7,743 nt of DNA. Origin: DATMER01 sp036266195. Lineage in GTDB: Bacteria; Acidobacteriota; Thermoanaerobaculia; Multivoradales; UBA5704. Position 1 is the stretch's first letter; every line of letters starts with the position of its first letter. The notes under the pieces were generated by a model. It saw nothing but the letters and a program-made list of their open reading frames with translations, was not told the DNA's origin and ran no database searches. Location: contig DATANP010000520.1 of NCBI GenBank assembly GCA_036266195.1, positions 1 through 7,743 on the forward strand, read 5' to 3'. Shown here piece by piece: positions 1 to 6,884 of the stretch. The translations under genes and the position numbers were made by a program.

Positions 1-17
1 CCAGGAGAATCAACTAC

Positions 18-22
18 AGGAG
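18..22 (+). promoter_or_regulatory. Ribosome binding site of the hydrolase gene
   Basis: AGGAG lies 6 nt before the ATG at 29. A second AGGAGA at 3-8 is too far away to serve this start. Only 28 bases precede the gene, so no promoter can be judged. Confidence 0.7.
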
Positions 23-28
23 TAGTTC

Positions 29-1468
29 ATGCCCAGATATCGTCTTCTTCCTGTTCTTGTCCTGGCCTTCCTGGTATCTCTCCCCTGCTTCGCGGCGGAC
101 CGGTCCAAGCTCAAGCCCTGCAAGGCGCAGAGGGGCGGCGCCGAGGTTGACGCCCTGTGCGGCGAGTACCGGGTGTGGGAAAACCGGGCCACGAAGAGCG
201 GCCGCAAGATCACGCTCCCGATCCTGGTGATCCCGGCGGTCAGCCCGAACCCGAAGCCGGACCCGATCGTGCCTCTCGGGGGCGGACCCGGGCAGCCGGC
301 TTCCGAGCTCACCGGCGCGCTCGGTCCGGCGGCGAACCAGGAGCGGGACCTCCTTTTCGTGGACCAGCGCGGGACCGGCGGCCCCGACCGGATGCAGTGC
401 CTGCTGGGCAAGCCCGGTGACTTCCAGAGCCTGTTCAATCAGCTCTTCCCCCTGGACGCGGTCCGCAAGTGCCGGGAAAAGCTGAGAAGAAGATATGACC
501 TGACGCTCTACACGACCGCCATCGGCGCCGACGACCTCGACGAGGTCCGGGCCTGGCTCGGCTACGACAAGCTCAACCTCGTGGGCTACTCCTATGGCAC
601 CCGGATGGCCCAGGTCTATCTCAGGCGCCACCCGGAGTCGGTCCGCACCGTGACACTCTGGGGCTCCGTGCCCATGGACGAGGCGCTGCCGATCTCCCAC
701 TCCGCGGCCGGGCAGCGCGCTCTCAACCTCGTGTTCGAGCTTTGCGAGAAGGATCCGGCCTGCAACTCGAAGTTCCCGTTCCGCAAGGATTTCCAGACCG
801 TGATGGCGCGCCTGGATCAGGGGTCGGTCGAGGTCGAGGTCCTGCACCCGGAGACCCGGAAGCCCGTCAAGGTGAAGATCCCGCGCGAGGTCGCGGGCGA
901 GGGCATCCGCGCCTTTCTCTACAACGCGAACGGCGACGCGGCCCTGCCGATCGTCTTCCACGCGGCGGCGGCCGGCGACTGGCAGCACCTGGGCCAGGTG
1001 ATCATCGACTCCCGCTATGGTCTTCTCAACGGAATCGTGAACGGTCTCTTCTTCTCCGTCACCTGCTCGGAGGACGCCCCGCACATCACCAAGGAGATGA
1101 TCGCCGCGCGCACCGCCGGAAGCTTCCTGCGCGACGACCGGGTGAGACGGCAGATGGCCGCCTGCGCTCTCTGGCCCCGCGCCAAGGTCGATCCCGCCGA
1201 CCGCCAACCCTTCGATTCCGAGGTTCCGGTGCTCGTCATCGACGGCCAGCTCGATCCGGTCACGCCGCCCGACTTCGGTCACCGCACCGTCGCAAGCCTG
1301 TCGAACAGCCTCTTCCTGGAGGTGCCCTACCAGGGCCACGGGATCGAGGTCGACTGCCCGGTCGACATCGCCCAGACGTTCATCGACCGCGCCAGCCTGA
1401 ACGGGCTCGACACCTCGTGCCTCGCCCAGATCAAGCCGACGCCGTTCGTGCTGGAGCCGCCGCAGTGA
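29..1468 (+). CDS. Exported alpha/beta-hydrolase, S33 / tripeptidyl-aminopeptidase (TAP-like) type
   Basis: 479-residue serine hydrolase, probably a periplasmic or secreted peptidase or esterase. Residues 1-22 look like a Sec signal peptide (basic start, hydrophobic core LLPVLVLAFLVSL, likely cut after CFA); Cys20 follows Pro, so it is not a lipobox. The fold core shows GGGPG (84-88, oxyanion region, like the HGGPG of S33 enzymes), VDQRGTGGPD (111-120), nucleophile elbow GYSYG with Ser188, Asp409 in DGQLDPVTP and His437 in QGHGI. The segment from about 395 to 467 matches the C-terminal TAP-like domain, and a cap lies at about 215-390. About eleven cysteines suggest disulfides, which fits export. 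The ATG follows AGGAG (18-22) by 6 nt. Known members release N-terminal peptides or hydrolyse esters; the substrate here cannot be read from sequence. Its stop lies 7 bp from the stop of the convergent lipoprotein gene. The upstream neighbour is outside the window. Confidence 0.9.
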   Translation: MPRYRLLPVLVLAFLVSLPCFAADRSKLKPCKAQRGGAEVDALCGEYRVWENRATKSGRKITLPILVIPAVSPNPKPDPIVPLGGGPGQPASELTGALGPAANQERDLLFVDQRGTGGPDRMQCLLGKPGDFQSLFNQLFPLDAVRKCREKLRRRYDLTLYTTAIGADDLDEVRAWLGYDKLNLVGYSYGTRMAQVYLRRHPESVRTVTLWGSVPMDEALPISHSAAGQRALNLVFELCEKDPACNSKFPFRKDFQTVMARLDQGSVEVEVLHPETRKPVKVKIPREVAGEGIRAFLYNANGDAALPIVFHAAAAGDWQHLGQVIIDSRYGLLNGIVNGLFFSVTCSEDAPHITKEMIAARTAGSFLRDDRVRRQMAACALWPRAKVDPADRQPFDSEVPVLVIDGQLDPVTPPDFGHRTVASLSNSLFLEVPYQGHGIEVDCPVDIAQTFIDRASLNGLDTSCLAQIKPTPFVLEPPQ

Positions 1469-1475
1469 CGCGCCT

Positions 1476-3824
1476 CTACTGGATGTAGCCCAGGGAACGC
1501 AGCCGCGCGCGCTCCTCGGAGCTCATGCCCCGGGCTCCCTCGGCGTCCGAAGGGAGGCGCTTTGCCAGGGCGTCCTTCCTCCAGGCGGCGATGAGCCCGG
1601 AGAGCCGCTTCACCACGTCCGGATGCGCCGCGGCGACGTTCACGCGGTCCAGCGGGTCGCGCGCGAAGTCGTAGAGCTCGTACACCGGCAGGGTGGAAGC
1701 CTCCGGCCGGTGGACGTTCCAGATCAGCTTCCAACCCTCGTGGACGACGCTGAAGGACTCCAGGGCGCGCGGATAGGGCGAGATGAAGTGCGGAGCCGCG
1801 GGCCGGTCGCTGAAGACGGGGCGCGGGCGGCGGCCCTCCGCCAGCAGGTCTCTGCCCTGGGCCTCCGGCGGCGTCTCCAGGCCCGACAGCGCCAGCAGGG
1901 TGGGCATGACGTCCACCAGGCCCACGGGCTCGTCCACGACGCGGCCGGCCAAGCCCGCCGATATGGCATCCGGATAGCGGAGGATCAAGGGAACCCGTGT
2001 CAGCTCTCCATGCAGGCTCTGGCCGTGGTACGGCAGGCCGTGCTCGAAGAACTCCTCGCCGTGGTCGCTCAGGAATGCGACCAGGGTCCGGCGGTCGACT
2101 CCGAATTCCTTCAGTCTCTCGAAGAGGCGTCCCAACTCGGTGTCCATGCCGCGGATGGCGCCGTCGTAGGCGTCGAGGTCGGCCCGGACGAAGGCCTCCG
2201 GGTCCGCGCCCGCCTGGCGCAGCTCGGCAGGAGAGATGAAGTTTCCGTTCTGCCGGCCCGGGTCCCGGATGAGCTTCGCCGCCGCCTGGCGCAGTGCGTC
2301 GTTCCTGGCAATGCGGGCGGCGTCGGTCCAGAGCCGGTCATAGGGCGCCTCGGGATGGTAGGGGGAGTGCGGGTCGAACCAGTGGACGAAGACGAAGAAG
2401 GGCTCGTCCCGGTGCTCCTCCAGCCAGCCGAGGAGGTGGCCGATGAACCGGCGCGCCGTCTTCCGTCCGGGCCGTGACAGCTCCCGCTCGTACGTCTCCT
2501 CGTAGCCCTGGTGCATGTTGCTCAGGCGGCCGGCGAAGACCGAGGTGGTGAACCCCAGGGTGGCGTAGCCGGCCTTCCGGTAGACCTCGGCCAGGGTCGT
2601 GGCCGAGCTCGGCATGCGGTCCGGGAAGTCGCGGACGCCGCTGGTCAGCGGATAGAGGGAGGTCAGCACGGACGGCACCGAGACCTTGGTCCAGCTCGCC
2701 TGGCTCAGGGCGTTGCGGAACCGGATCCCCTCCTTCGCCATCCGCATGACGGTCGGCGCGGTCGGACGGCCATGGCCGTAGGCGTCGAGCCGGTCGGGCC
2801 GCAGGGTGTCGGTGAGCACCACGATCACGCCCTGGGGTTTCCCGGCCGGCATCTCGCCCCGGCGGCGGATCACCGGCGAGCCCCAGACGCCGAGCGTCCC
2901 GGGCTTGCCGGACGACAGCGACAGATCGAGGGTCACCTTGCGGCCGCCCCACTCTGCGAGGTCGAGTCCCGCCGGGTCCCATTGGTTGGGCGTCGACACC
3001 GTGCGGCTCAGCAGCTCCACGGGATCGCCGCCGTTGGGCCGCAATGCGACGCGGAAGGTCACCGGATTCTCGTCGAGGGTCGCCAGCGAGAGGCTGAGCC
3101 GGGGCCGGTCCGGCAGCTCCACCTGCCACCGGATCGACTCGGGCGAGCGCGCCACCACGCTCTCCCGGTAGATCTCGTCCATACCCTGGAAACCGATCCC
3201 GGACGGGATCGAGGCCAGGTGCTCGCGGCGGAAGACGACCCGCACGGACTCGATCTCGAAGCGCACCCCGGGCGCATCCGCCGGCTTGAGGAGCAGACCG
3301 CTGATGGACCCTGCGGTCGCCGGAAACATCGGACGCACCACGAAGGTCGTCAGGCCTTCGCCCGCGGTCACCGGCGCCTCGTTGGGCCAGGGGAAGGGCG
3401 CGCCTCCGAGGAGGACCGGGTCGATCGGCTGGGGCGGGTTCGAAAGGAGGTGGACGCCGAGATTCCGGCCGCCCTCGATCCGCATCCGCACCTGGATCTC
3501 ATGGACCAGGTCGTCGTGGTCGAACGGCGGGATGGGCCCGATGCGCAGGACCGGGGAGGCGCTGGTGGTCTCCCCGCGAAGCCTTCCACCTTCGACGCGC
3601 AGGTCGCGGATCCCCAGGACCCCCTCCCACTCCGTCCCGCCCGCGGCCGGACCGTCGAACCGCCAGACCACCGGCTGCGGCACCGGAACGGCTTTCGGAG
3701 TGCCGGAGACGGCGGCCGGCGTAAAGTCGTCGATCAGGCGCCGGGCCAGCGGCGCGGACGGACCCTCTCCGCAACCCGTGACGGAGAGGAGTAGAAGAAT
3801 CCCAGCGTATGCACTCTTTCCCAT
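1476..3824 (-). CDS. Sulfatase-fold (alkaline phosphatase superfamily) lipoprotein with N-terminal beta-rich region
   Basis: 782-residue lipoprotein. The start at 3824 is chosen because AAGGAGG lies 10 nt upstream and it opens directly into a lipoprotein signal peptide (MGKSAYAGILLLLSVTGC, lipidated Cys18); an in-frame upstream start at 3884 would add 20 non-signal residues. Residues about 50-320 form a beta-rich region, perhaps two sandwich or carbohydrate-binding-like modules. The hydrolase domain starts at GVIVVLTDTLRPDRLDAYG (332-350). Likely metal and catalytic residues are Asp339, Thr379 in SWTKVS, and Asp587-His588 in LSDHGEE; HWFDPHSPY (481-489) and HGQSLHGELTRVPL (600-613) are also family-typical. 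The usual C/S-x-P-x-R sulfatase signature is absent: Thr379 stands at the nucleophile position and Val383 replaces the Arg. The C-terminus LRSLGYIQ is a common ending in this subfamily. It may be a phosphodiesterase, phosphotransferase or unusual sulfatase acting at the envelope; the substrate is unknown. Confidence 0.88.
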   Translation of the reverse strand: MGKSAYAGILLLLSVTGCGEGPSAPLARRLIDDFTPAAVSGTPKAVPVPQPVVWRFDGPAAGGTEWEGVLGIRDLRVEGGRLRGETTSASPVLRIGPIPPFDHDDLVHEIQVRMRIEGGRNLGVHLLSNPPQPIDPVLLGGAPFPWPNEAPVTAGEGLTTFVVRPMFPATAGSISGLLLKPADAPGVRFEIESVRVVFRREHLASIPSGIGFQGMDEIYRESVVARSPESIRWQVELPDRPRLSLSLATLDENPVTFRVALRPNGGDPVELLSRTVSTPNQWDPAGLDLAEWGGRKVTLDLSLSSGKPGTLGVWGSPVIRRRGEMPAGKPQGVIVVLTDTLRPDRLDAYGHGRPTAPTVMRMAKEGIRFRNALSQASWTKVSVPSVLTSLYPLTSGVRDFPDRMPSSATTLAEVYRKAGYATLGFTTSVFAGRLSNMHQGYEETYERELSRPGRKTARRFIGHLLGWLEEHRDEPFFVFVHWFDPHSPYHPEAPYDRLWTDAARIARNDALRQAAAKLIRDPGRQNGNFISPAELRQAGADPEAFVRADLDAYDGAIRGMDTELGRLFERLKEFGVDRRTLVAFLSDHGEEFFEHGLPYHGQSLHGELTRVPLILRYPDAISAGLAGRVVDEPVGLVDVMPTLLALSGLETPPEAQGRDLLAEGRRPRPVFSDRPAAPHFISPYPRALESFSVVHEGWKLIWNVHRPEASTLPVYELYDFARDPLDRVNVAAAHPDVVKRLSGLIAAWRKDALAKRLPSDAEGARGMSSEERARLRSLGYIQ

Positions 3825-3834
3825 GAATCTCAGA

Positions 3835-3841
3835 CCTCCTT
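3835..3841 (-). promoter_or_regulatory. Strong Shine-Dalgarno fixing the start of the sulfatase-fold lipoprotein
   Basis: Read on the minus strand, AAGGAGG stands 10 nt before the ATG at 3824-3822. It supports that start over the longer frame beginning at 3884, whose start would lie next to the TTGACA element of the divergent promoter and would bury the lipoprotein signal peptide. Confidence 0.8.
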
Positions 3842-3877
3842 GAATCGTGGTGCGACACGCCCCTTTTACCGAGCCTC

Positions 3878-3905
3878 TTGACATCCTGGGGCCGCCACGT
3901 ATCCT
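3878..3905 (+). promoter_or_regulatory. Predicted sigma70-type promoter of the tetR-efflux operon
   Basis: A perfect -35 hexamer TTGACA (3878-3883) is followed after 16 bp by TATCCT (3900-3905), which matches the -10 consensus at four of six positions. Transcription would start near 3911-3913, about 40 nt before the GTG start at 3953. The -35 is consensus and the context is right, but the -10 is imperfect and lineage-specific sigma preferences are unknown. I found no equally clear promoter on the opposite strand for the lipoprotein gene in the same 128-bp gap. Confidence 0.6.
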
Positions 3906-3908
3906 GGT

Positions 3909-3928
3909 GTTAGTGAGTCCTCACTAAC
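3909..3928. promoter_or_regulatory. Perfect palindrome, predicted TetR-family operator
   Basis: Arms GTTAGTGAG (3909-3917) and CTCACTAAC (3920-3928) are exact reverse complements around the 2-bp centre TC. The element is AT-richer than its surroundings, sits directly upstream of a TetR-family gene, and starts 3 bp after the predicted -10, so it covers the expected transcription start. Size and symmetry fit a TetR dimer operator. A repressor bound here would block the operon that encodes it. Binding is inferred, not shown. Confidence 0.8.
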
Positions 3929-3952
3929 AGCGGGGACGGGGAGGCCGGGCCG

Positions 3953-4558
3953 GTGAGCGCACAGGACGCGGGATCTTCACGGCGGGACGAGATTCTCGAC
4001 CGGGCGATCGAGCTGATCCGCGAGAGCGGCCTGGGCGGGCTCACCATGAAGAAGGTCGCGGAGCGGGTCGGGTTCACCGAGCCGGCGATGTACCGGCACT
4101 TCCCGAACAAGCAGGCGCTGCTGCTCGGCGTGGCCGATCGGCTCGGCAGTCTGTTCCTCGGGCCGATCCGCGAGATCGACGCCCGCTCCGACCTCTCCCC
4201 CATCGAGCGCATCGAGCGCATGGTCGCCCATCACATCGGGCTGATCTGCGACACGGACGGCATCCCGATCCTGCTGCTCGCCGAGGCCACGGCCTCGTCC
4301 GAGGACGGGCTCCTGAAGAAGATGGCCGGCTTTGCCGGAACGTATCTCCAGATCGTCGCGAAGAACGCCGCCAGGCTCTCGCTTCCCGAAGGCTCCCCGC
4401 CAATCGAGCAGGCCGTTTTGCCGGTCCTCGGCCTCGCCGCGGCCGTGGCCCTGGAGCGTCGGATGCTGCCCGGCCGGCATCTCGACCGCGAAGAGGCCGT
4501 CCGGCTCGCCAGTTACGTCGTTCGGCGGCTTCTCTCTCCTCAAGAGGATCGCTCATGA
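3953..4558 (+). CDS. TetR/AcrR-family transcriptional regulator
   Basis: 201-residue one-component repressor, the usual TetR length. Residues about 11-56 form the TetR DNA-binding domain: RRDEILDRAIELIRESGLGG, then the helix-turn-helix TMKKVAERVGFTEPAMYRHF and the typical PNKQALL that follows. The C-terminal part (about 60-195) is helical and divergent, as expected for ligand binding and dimerisation; no ligand can be predicted. Start is GTG, with GGGGAGG (3938-3944) 8 nt upstream. The gene leads the efflux operon and its stop overlaps the next ATG (ATGA, 4555-4558). The palindrome at 3909-3928 is its likely operator, implying autorepression that is relieved when an exported or related compound binds. 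In gene order and partners it resembles CecR (YbiH), the regulator associated with E. coli ybhGFSR, but orthology is not established. A 9-bp tandem repeat at 4202-4219 encodes IERIER within a helix. Confidence 0.93.
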   Translation: MSAQDAGSSRRDEILDRAIELIRESGLGGLTMKKVAERVGFTEPAMYRHFPNKQALLLGVADRLGSLFLGPIREIDARSDLSPIERIERMVAHHIGLICDTDGIPILLLAEATASSEDGLLKKMAGFAGTYLQIVAKNAARLSLPEGSPPIEQAVLPVLGLAAAVALERRMLPGRHLDREEAVRLASYVVRRLLSPQEDRS

Positions 4559-5892
4559 GACCTTTGGTCCCTGCAGTCCTTGCCGTCCTTGCAGTCCCCT
4601 GCGCGGCCCAGGCGCTTACGCTGCCCGAGGCCGTCGAGCAGGCCCTCGCCCGGTTTCCGGCCGTGGAAGCGGCGCGGGCCCGGCAGCAGGAGGCCGAGGA
4701 GGCGCTCGGCGAGGCCCGGGCTTCGCGCAGGCCGCGGGGACGGGTGACCGGCTCGGCCACGCAGTACCAGGAGCCGATGGTGGTCACGCCCATCCACGGC
4801 TTCGGCCCCGGGCTGTTTCCCGAATTCGACGACACGATTGGCCAGGCCACGTTCACGGTGAGCTACACGCTGCTCGACAACGGCGGCATCGACGCGCAAG
4901 AGCGCACCGCGGGCTCGCAGTTGGAGGGCGCGGGCGCGGCGGTGGGCTCGGCCGAGCAGCTCCTCGCGCGCCGGGTGGCCGCCGCGTATCTCATGGTCCT
5001 GGGCCAGAGCCAGGTGCTCGCGGCGCACGACCACCGGCTGGACGCCCTCCAGGCCGAGCTGTCGCGCGTCCAGCAGCGGTTCGACGTGGGCCGGGCCGCG
5101 AAGGTGGAGATCCTGCGCGCCGAGGCCGCTCTCGCCAACGCCGAGGCCGAACGGGTGCGGCTCTCCTCCGCCGTCGACAATTCCGAGCGCGAGCTGGCCC
5201 GCTTCCTCGATGCCCCGATCGACGAGACCCGGGCCGCCCGTCTCGCGCCTGTTCGAACCGAGCCCGGACCTCCGCCATCCCGCGAGGAGCTGGCCGCGGC
5301 CGGCATCGAGGCGAGCCCGGCGGTGGCCCAGGCGCGCTCGCAGGTGGCCACGGCCGAAGCCGGCATCGAGCTGGCCCGGAGCATCATCCGGCCGGACGTC
5401 CGGGCGGTCGGGAACTACAACGAGTGGACGTCCTCCCAAGGCAACTTCACCGGCGAATGGAACGTGGGGCTGCAGCTCACGGTACCGCTTTTCGACGGCG
5501 GCGTGGCGCGGCGGCGGATCGCGCGCGCCGAGGCCGGCGTGACCGAAGCGCAAGAGCAGGTGCGGCTCGCCGAGATCCAGGTGAGAGAAGACGTAGACCG
5601 TGCCGCCGCCGCGGCCGAGGAGGCGGAGGCGCGCATCGCCAGCCTCACCAAGGCCGAGGAGCGCTTCGCCGAGGTGGTGCGCGTGCAGAAGCTCATGCTC
5701 GACGAGGGCGCCGGCACGCAGATCGACTATCTGAACGCCGAGGCCGACCTGCTGGGCGTCCGGGCAAGCCTCGCCGAGGCGCGCCATGCCGCCGCGCTCG
5801 CCCGCGTGGACCTCGCGCGCGCCGCCGGCCTTCTCACTCCCGAATGGCTGCGCCAGAACCTGATCGTTGCGAATCCGGAGACCTCCCGATGA
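4555..5892 (+). CDS. TolC-family outer-membrane efflux channel
   Basis: 445-residue outer-membrane factor, the normal length for the family. Residues 1-20 are a Sec signal peptide ending CAAQA, followed by the typical mature start LTLPEAVEQALARFPAVEAA. Two structural repeats are visible, each with helices flanking a beta pair: repeat 1 with GRVTGSATQY and FTVSYTLLDNGG (100-111), repeat 2 with VRAVGNYNEW and GLQLTVPLFDGG (305-316). Long Ala/Glu/Arg-rich helices (about 117-220 and 317-428) would form the periplasmic tunnel. The segments around DVGRAAKVEIL (177-187) and DEGAGTQIDYL (383-393) sit where TolC helix pairs turn and meet the adaptor. It is expected to trimerise and provide the exit duct for the exporter encoded downstream. 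The start ATG overlaps the tetR stop by 4 bp, with AGAGGA 6 nt upstream. Having a dedicated TolC gene in the operon suggests a self-contained system. Confidence 0.93.
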   Translation: MRPLVPAVLAVLAVPCAAQALTLPEAVEQALARFPAVEAARARQQEAEEALGEARASRRPRGRVTGSATQYQEPMVVTPIHGFGPGLFPEFDDTIGQATFTVSYTLLDNGGIDAQERTAGSQLEGAGAAVGSAEQLLARRVAAAYLMVLGQSQVLAAHDHRLDALQAELSRVQQRFDVGRAAKVEILRAEAALANAEAERVRLSSAVDNSERELARFLDAPIDETRAARLAPVRTEPGPPPSREELAAAGIEASPAVAQARSQVATAEAGIELARSIIRPDVRAVGNYNEWTSSQGNFTGEWNVGLQLTVPLFDGGVARRRIARAEAGVTEAQEQVRLAEIQVREDVDRAAAAAEEAEARIASLTKAEERFAEVVRVQKLMLDEGAGTQIDYLNAEADLLGVRASLAEARHAAALARVDLARAAGLLTPEWLRQNLIVANPETSR

Positions 5893-6884
5893 GCCCGAAG
5901 AAGATCGTCATCCCCATCGTGCTGCTCGCCGCGGCGGGTGCCGGTGTCTGGTATTACACGACGTCCCGCAAGCCGAAGGCCGACGGCGGTCTCGTGGCTT
6001 TCGGAACCGTGGAGGCCACGGACGCGCAACTCGGGTTCCAGGCGCCGGGCCGCGTGGTCTCGATCGCGCCGCGGGAGGGCGACCGGGTCACGGCCGGCCA
6101 GGAGCTGGCGCGGCTGGAGCGCTCGGAGCTGGAGGCCCGGCGCGCCCAGGCCGAGGCCCAGGTGGCAGCGGCTCGCGCCAATCTCTCCGAGCTTGAGCAC
6201 GGCTCGCGGCAGGAGCTGATCGCGCAGGCCCGCGCCGCCCACACCGCCGCCGCCGAACGGCGCTCCGACGCCGAGCGCGACGTCGCCCGCACCCGCCGCT
6301 TGTACGAAGGGGGAGCGGTGAGCCGCGAGGCGCTCGACAAGGCCCAGACCGCCCTGGACGTGGCCCGCAGCCAGCAGACCCAGGCCGCCGAGCAGCTCCG
6401 CCTGCTCCAGGCCGGTCCGAGCCGGGAGACCAAGGACGCCGCGCGCGCCCAGGTGGCGCAGGCTGAGGCCGCGGTGCGCGGCGTGGACGCGACCCTGGGC
6501 AACACCGTGCTCGCGGCGCCGTTCGACGGCGTGGTCACGGTCCGCCACCGCGAGCCCGGCGAGATCGTGCCCGCCGGCTCGCCCGTGGTCACGGTCATGG
6601 ATCCGCGCAGCCGCTACGTCCGCATCTACATCCCCGAAAACCGCGTGGGCGCGGTGCGGATCGGCACCAGGGCCGCGATCACCGCCGACACCTACCCCGG
6701 CAAGACCTATCCGGGAGAAGTCTCGTTCATCGCCTCCGAAGCCGAGTTCACGCCGAAGAGCGTGCAGACCACCGAGGAACGCGTGCGGCTCGTGTACGAG
6801 GTGAAGGTGCGGGTGACCGGCGATCCGGGGTTCGATCTCAAGCCGGGCCTGCCGGCGGATGTCAAATTGGAGGAATCGAAATGA
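5889..6884 (+). CDS. HlyD/YbhG-like periplasmic membrane fusion protein
   Basis: 331-residue adaptor bridging inner-membrane ABC transporter and TolC-like channel, near the length of E. coli YbhG. An uncleaved N-terminal anchor (about 5-23, IVIPIVLLAAAGAGVWYY) has no lipobox. The first half-motif of the lipoyl domain is at about 38-76 (GTVEATDAQLGFQAPGRV then GDRVTAGQELARL); a long alpha-hairpin runs from about 77 to 200; the lipoyl domain closes at LAAPFDGVVTVRHREPGEIV (208-227). The hairpin tip carries R134-x3-L138-x6-S145, exactly the spacing of the RLS motif that contacts TolC in known adaptors. A beta-barrel and membrane-proximal domain follow, including FTPKSVQTTEERVRLVYEVK (287-306), a stretch typical of the YbhG group. 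The ATG overlaps the tolC-like stop (ATGA, 5889-5892); a weak GGAG lies 8 nt upstream, so coupled translation is likely. Confidence 0.93.
   Translation: MSPKKIVIPIVLLAAAGAGVWYYTTSRKPKADGGLVAFGTVEATDAQLGFQAPGRVVSIAPREGDRVTAGQELARLERSELEARRAQAEAQVAAARANLSELEHGSRQELIAQARAAHTAAAERRSDAERDVARTRRLYEGGAVSREALDKAQTALDVARSQQTQAAEQLRLLQAGPSRETKDAARAQVAQAEAAVRGVDATLGNTVLAAPFDGVVTVRHREPGEIVPAGSPVVTVMDPRSRYVRIYIPENRVGAVRIGTRAAITADTYPGKTYPGEVSFIASEAEFTPKSVQTTEERVRLVYEVKVRVTGDPGFDLKPGLPADVKLEESK
6869..6874 (+). promoter_or_regulatory. Ribosome binding site of the ABC ATPase gene
   Basis: GGAGGA lies inside the last codons of the fusion-protein gene, 6 nt before the ATG at 6881. It fixes the ATPase start and would allow independent initiation in addition to coupling through the ATGA overlap. 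Confidence 0.75.

Noticed and set aside
14..1339. 441-residue antisense open frame opposite the hydrolase gene.
   Set aside because: The plus-strand protein has a complete catalytic triad and signal peptide. The antisense frame shows no recognisable family and reflects GC-rich codon use.
3194..3211. Inverted repeat CGATCCC-ggac-GGGATCG.
   Set aside because: It lies inside the lipoprotein coding region, with 7-bp GC-rich arms and no T-run. Such hairpins arise by chance in GC-rich coding DNA.
2511..3794. 427-residue plus-strand frame within the lipoprotein gene.
   Set aside because: It is rich in His, Arg and Gly with no domain pattern, while the opposite strand encodes clear superfamily motifs. 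It is a shadow frame.
3883..3907. 7-bp direct repeat ATCCTGG at 3883-3889 and 3901-3907, 18 bp apart, in the divergent promoter region.
   Set aside because: It is short, overlaps the promoter elements, and has no third copy. Chance is a sufficient explanation without conservation data.
3825..3908. Possible minus-strand promoter for the lipoprotein gene.
   Set aside because: Candidate hexamers on that strand (for example TAAAAG near 3863-3868) lack a credible -35 at the right spacing. I could not support a specific call.
4540..5787. 415-residue antisense frame opposite the tolC-like gene.
   Set aside because: It is low-complexity and family-less, and it mirrors a clear TolC-family protein.
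4332..5888. The open frame of the fusion-protein gene extends upstream without stops through the tolC-like gene and into tetR, giving an 850-residue reading.
   Set aside because: The extension is Arg/Pro/Gly-rich nonsense in an alternative frame of a recognisable TolC protein. The real adaptor starts at the ATG at 5889 with a normal membrane anchor. Long stop-free alternative frames are expected at this GC content.
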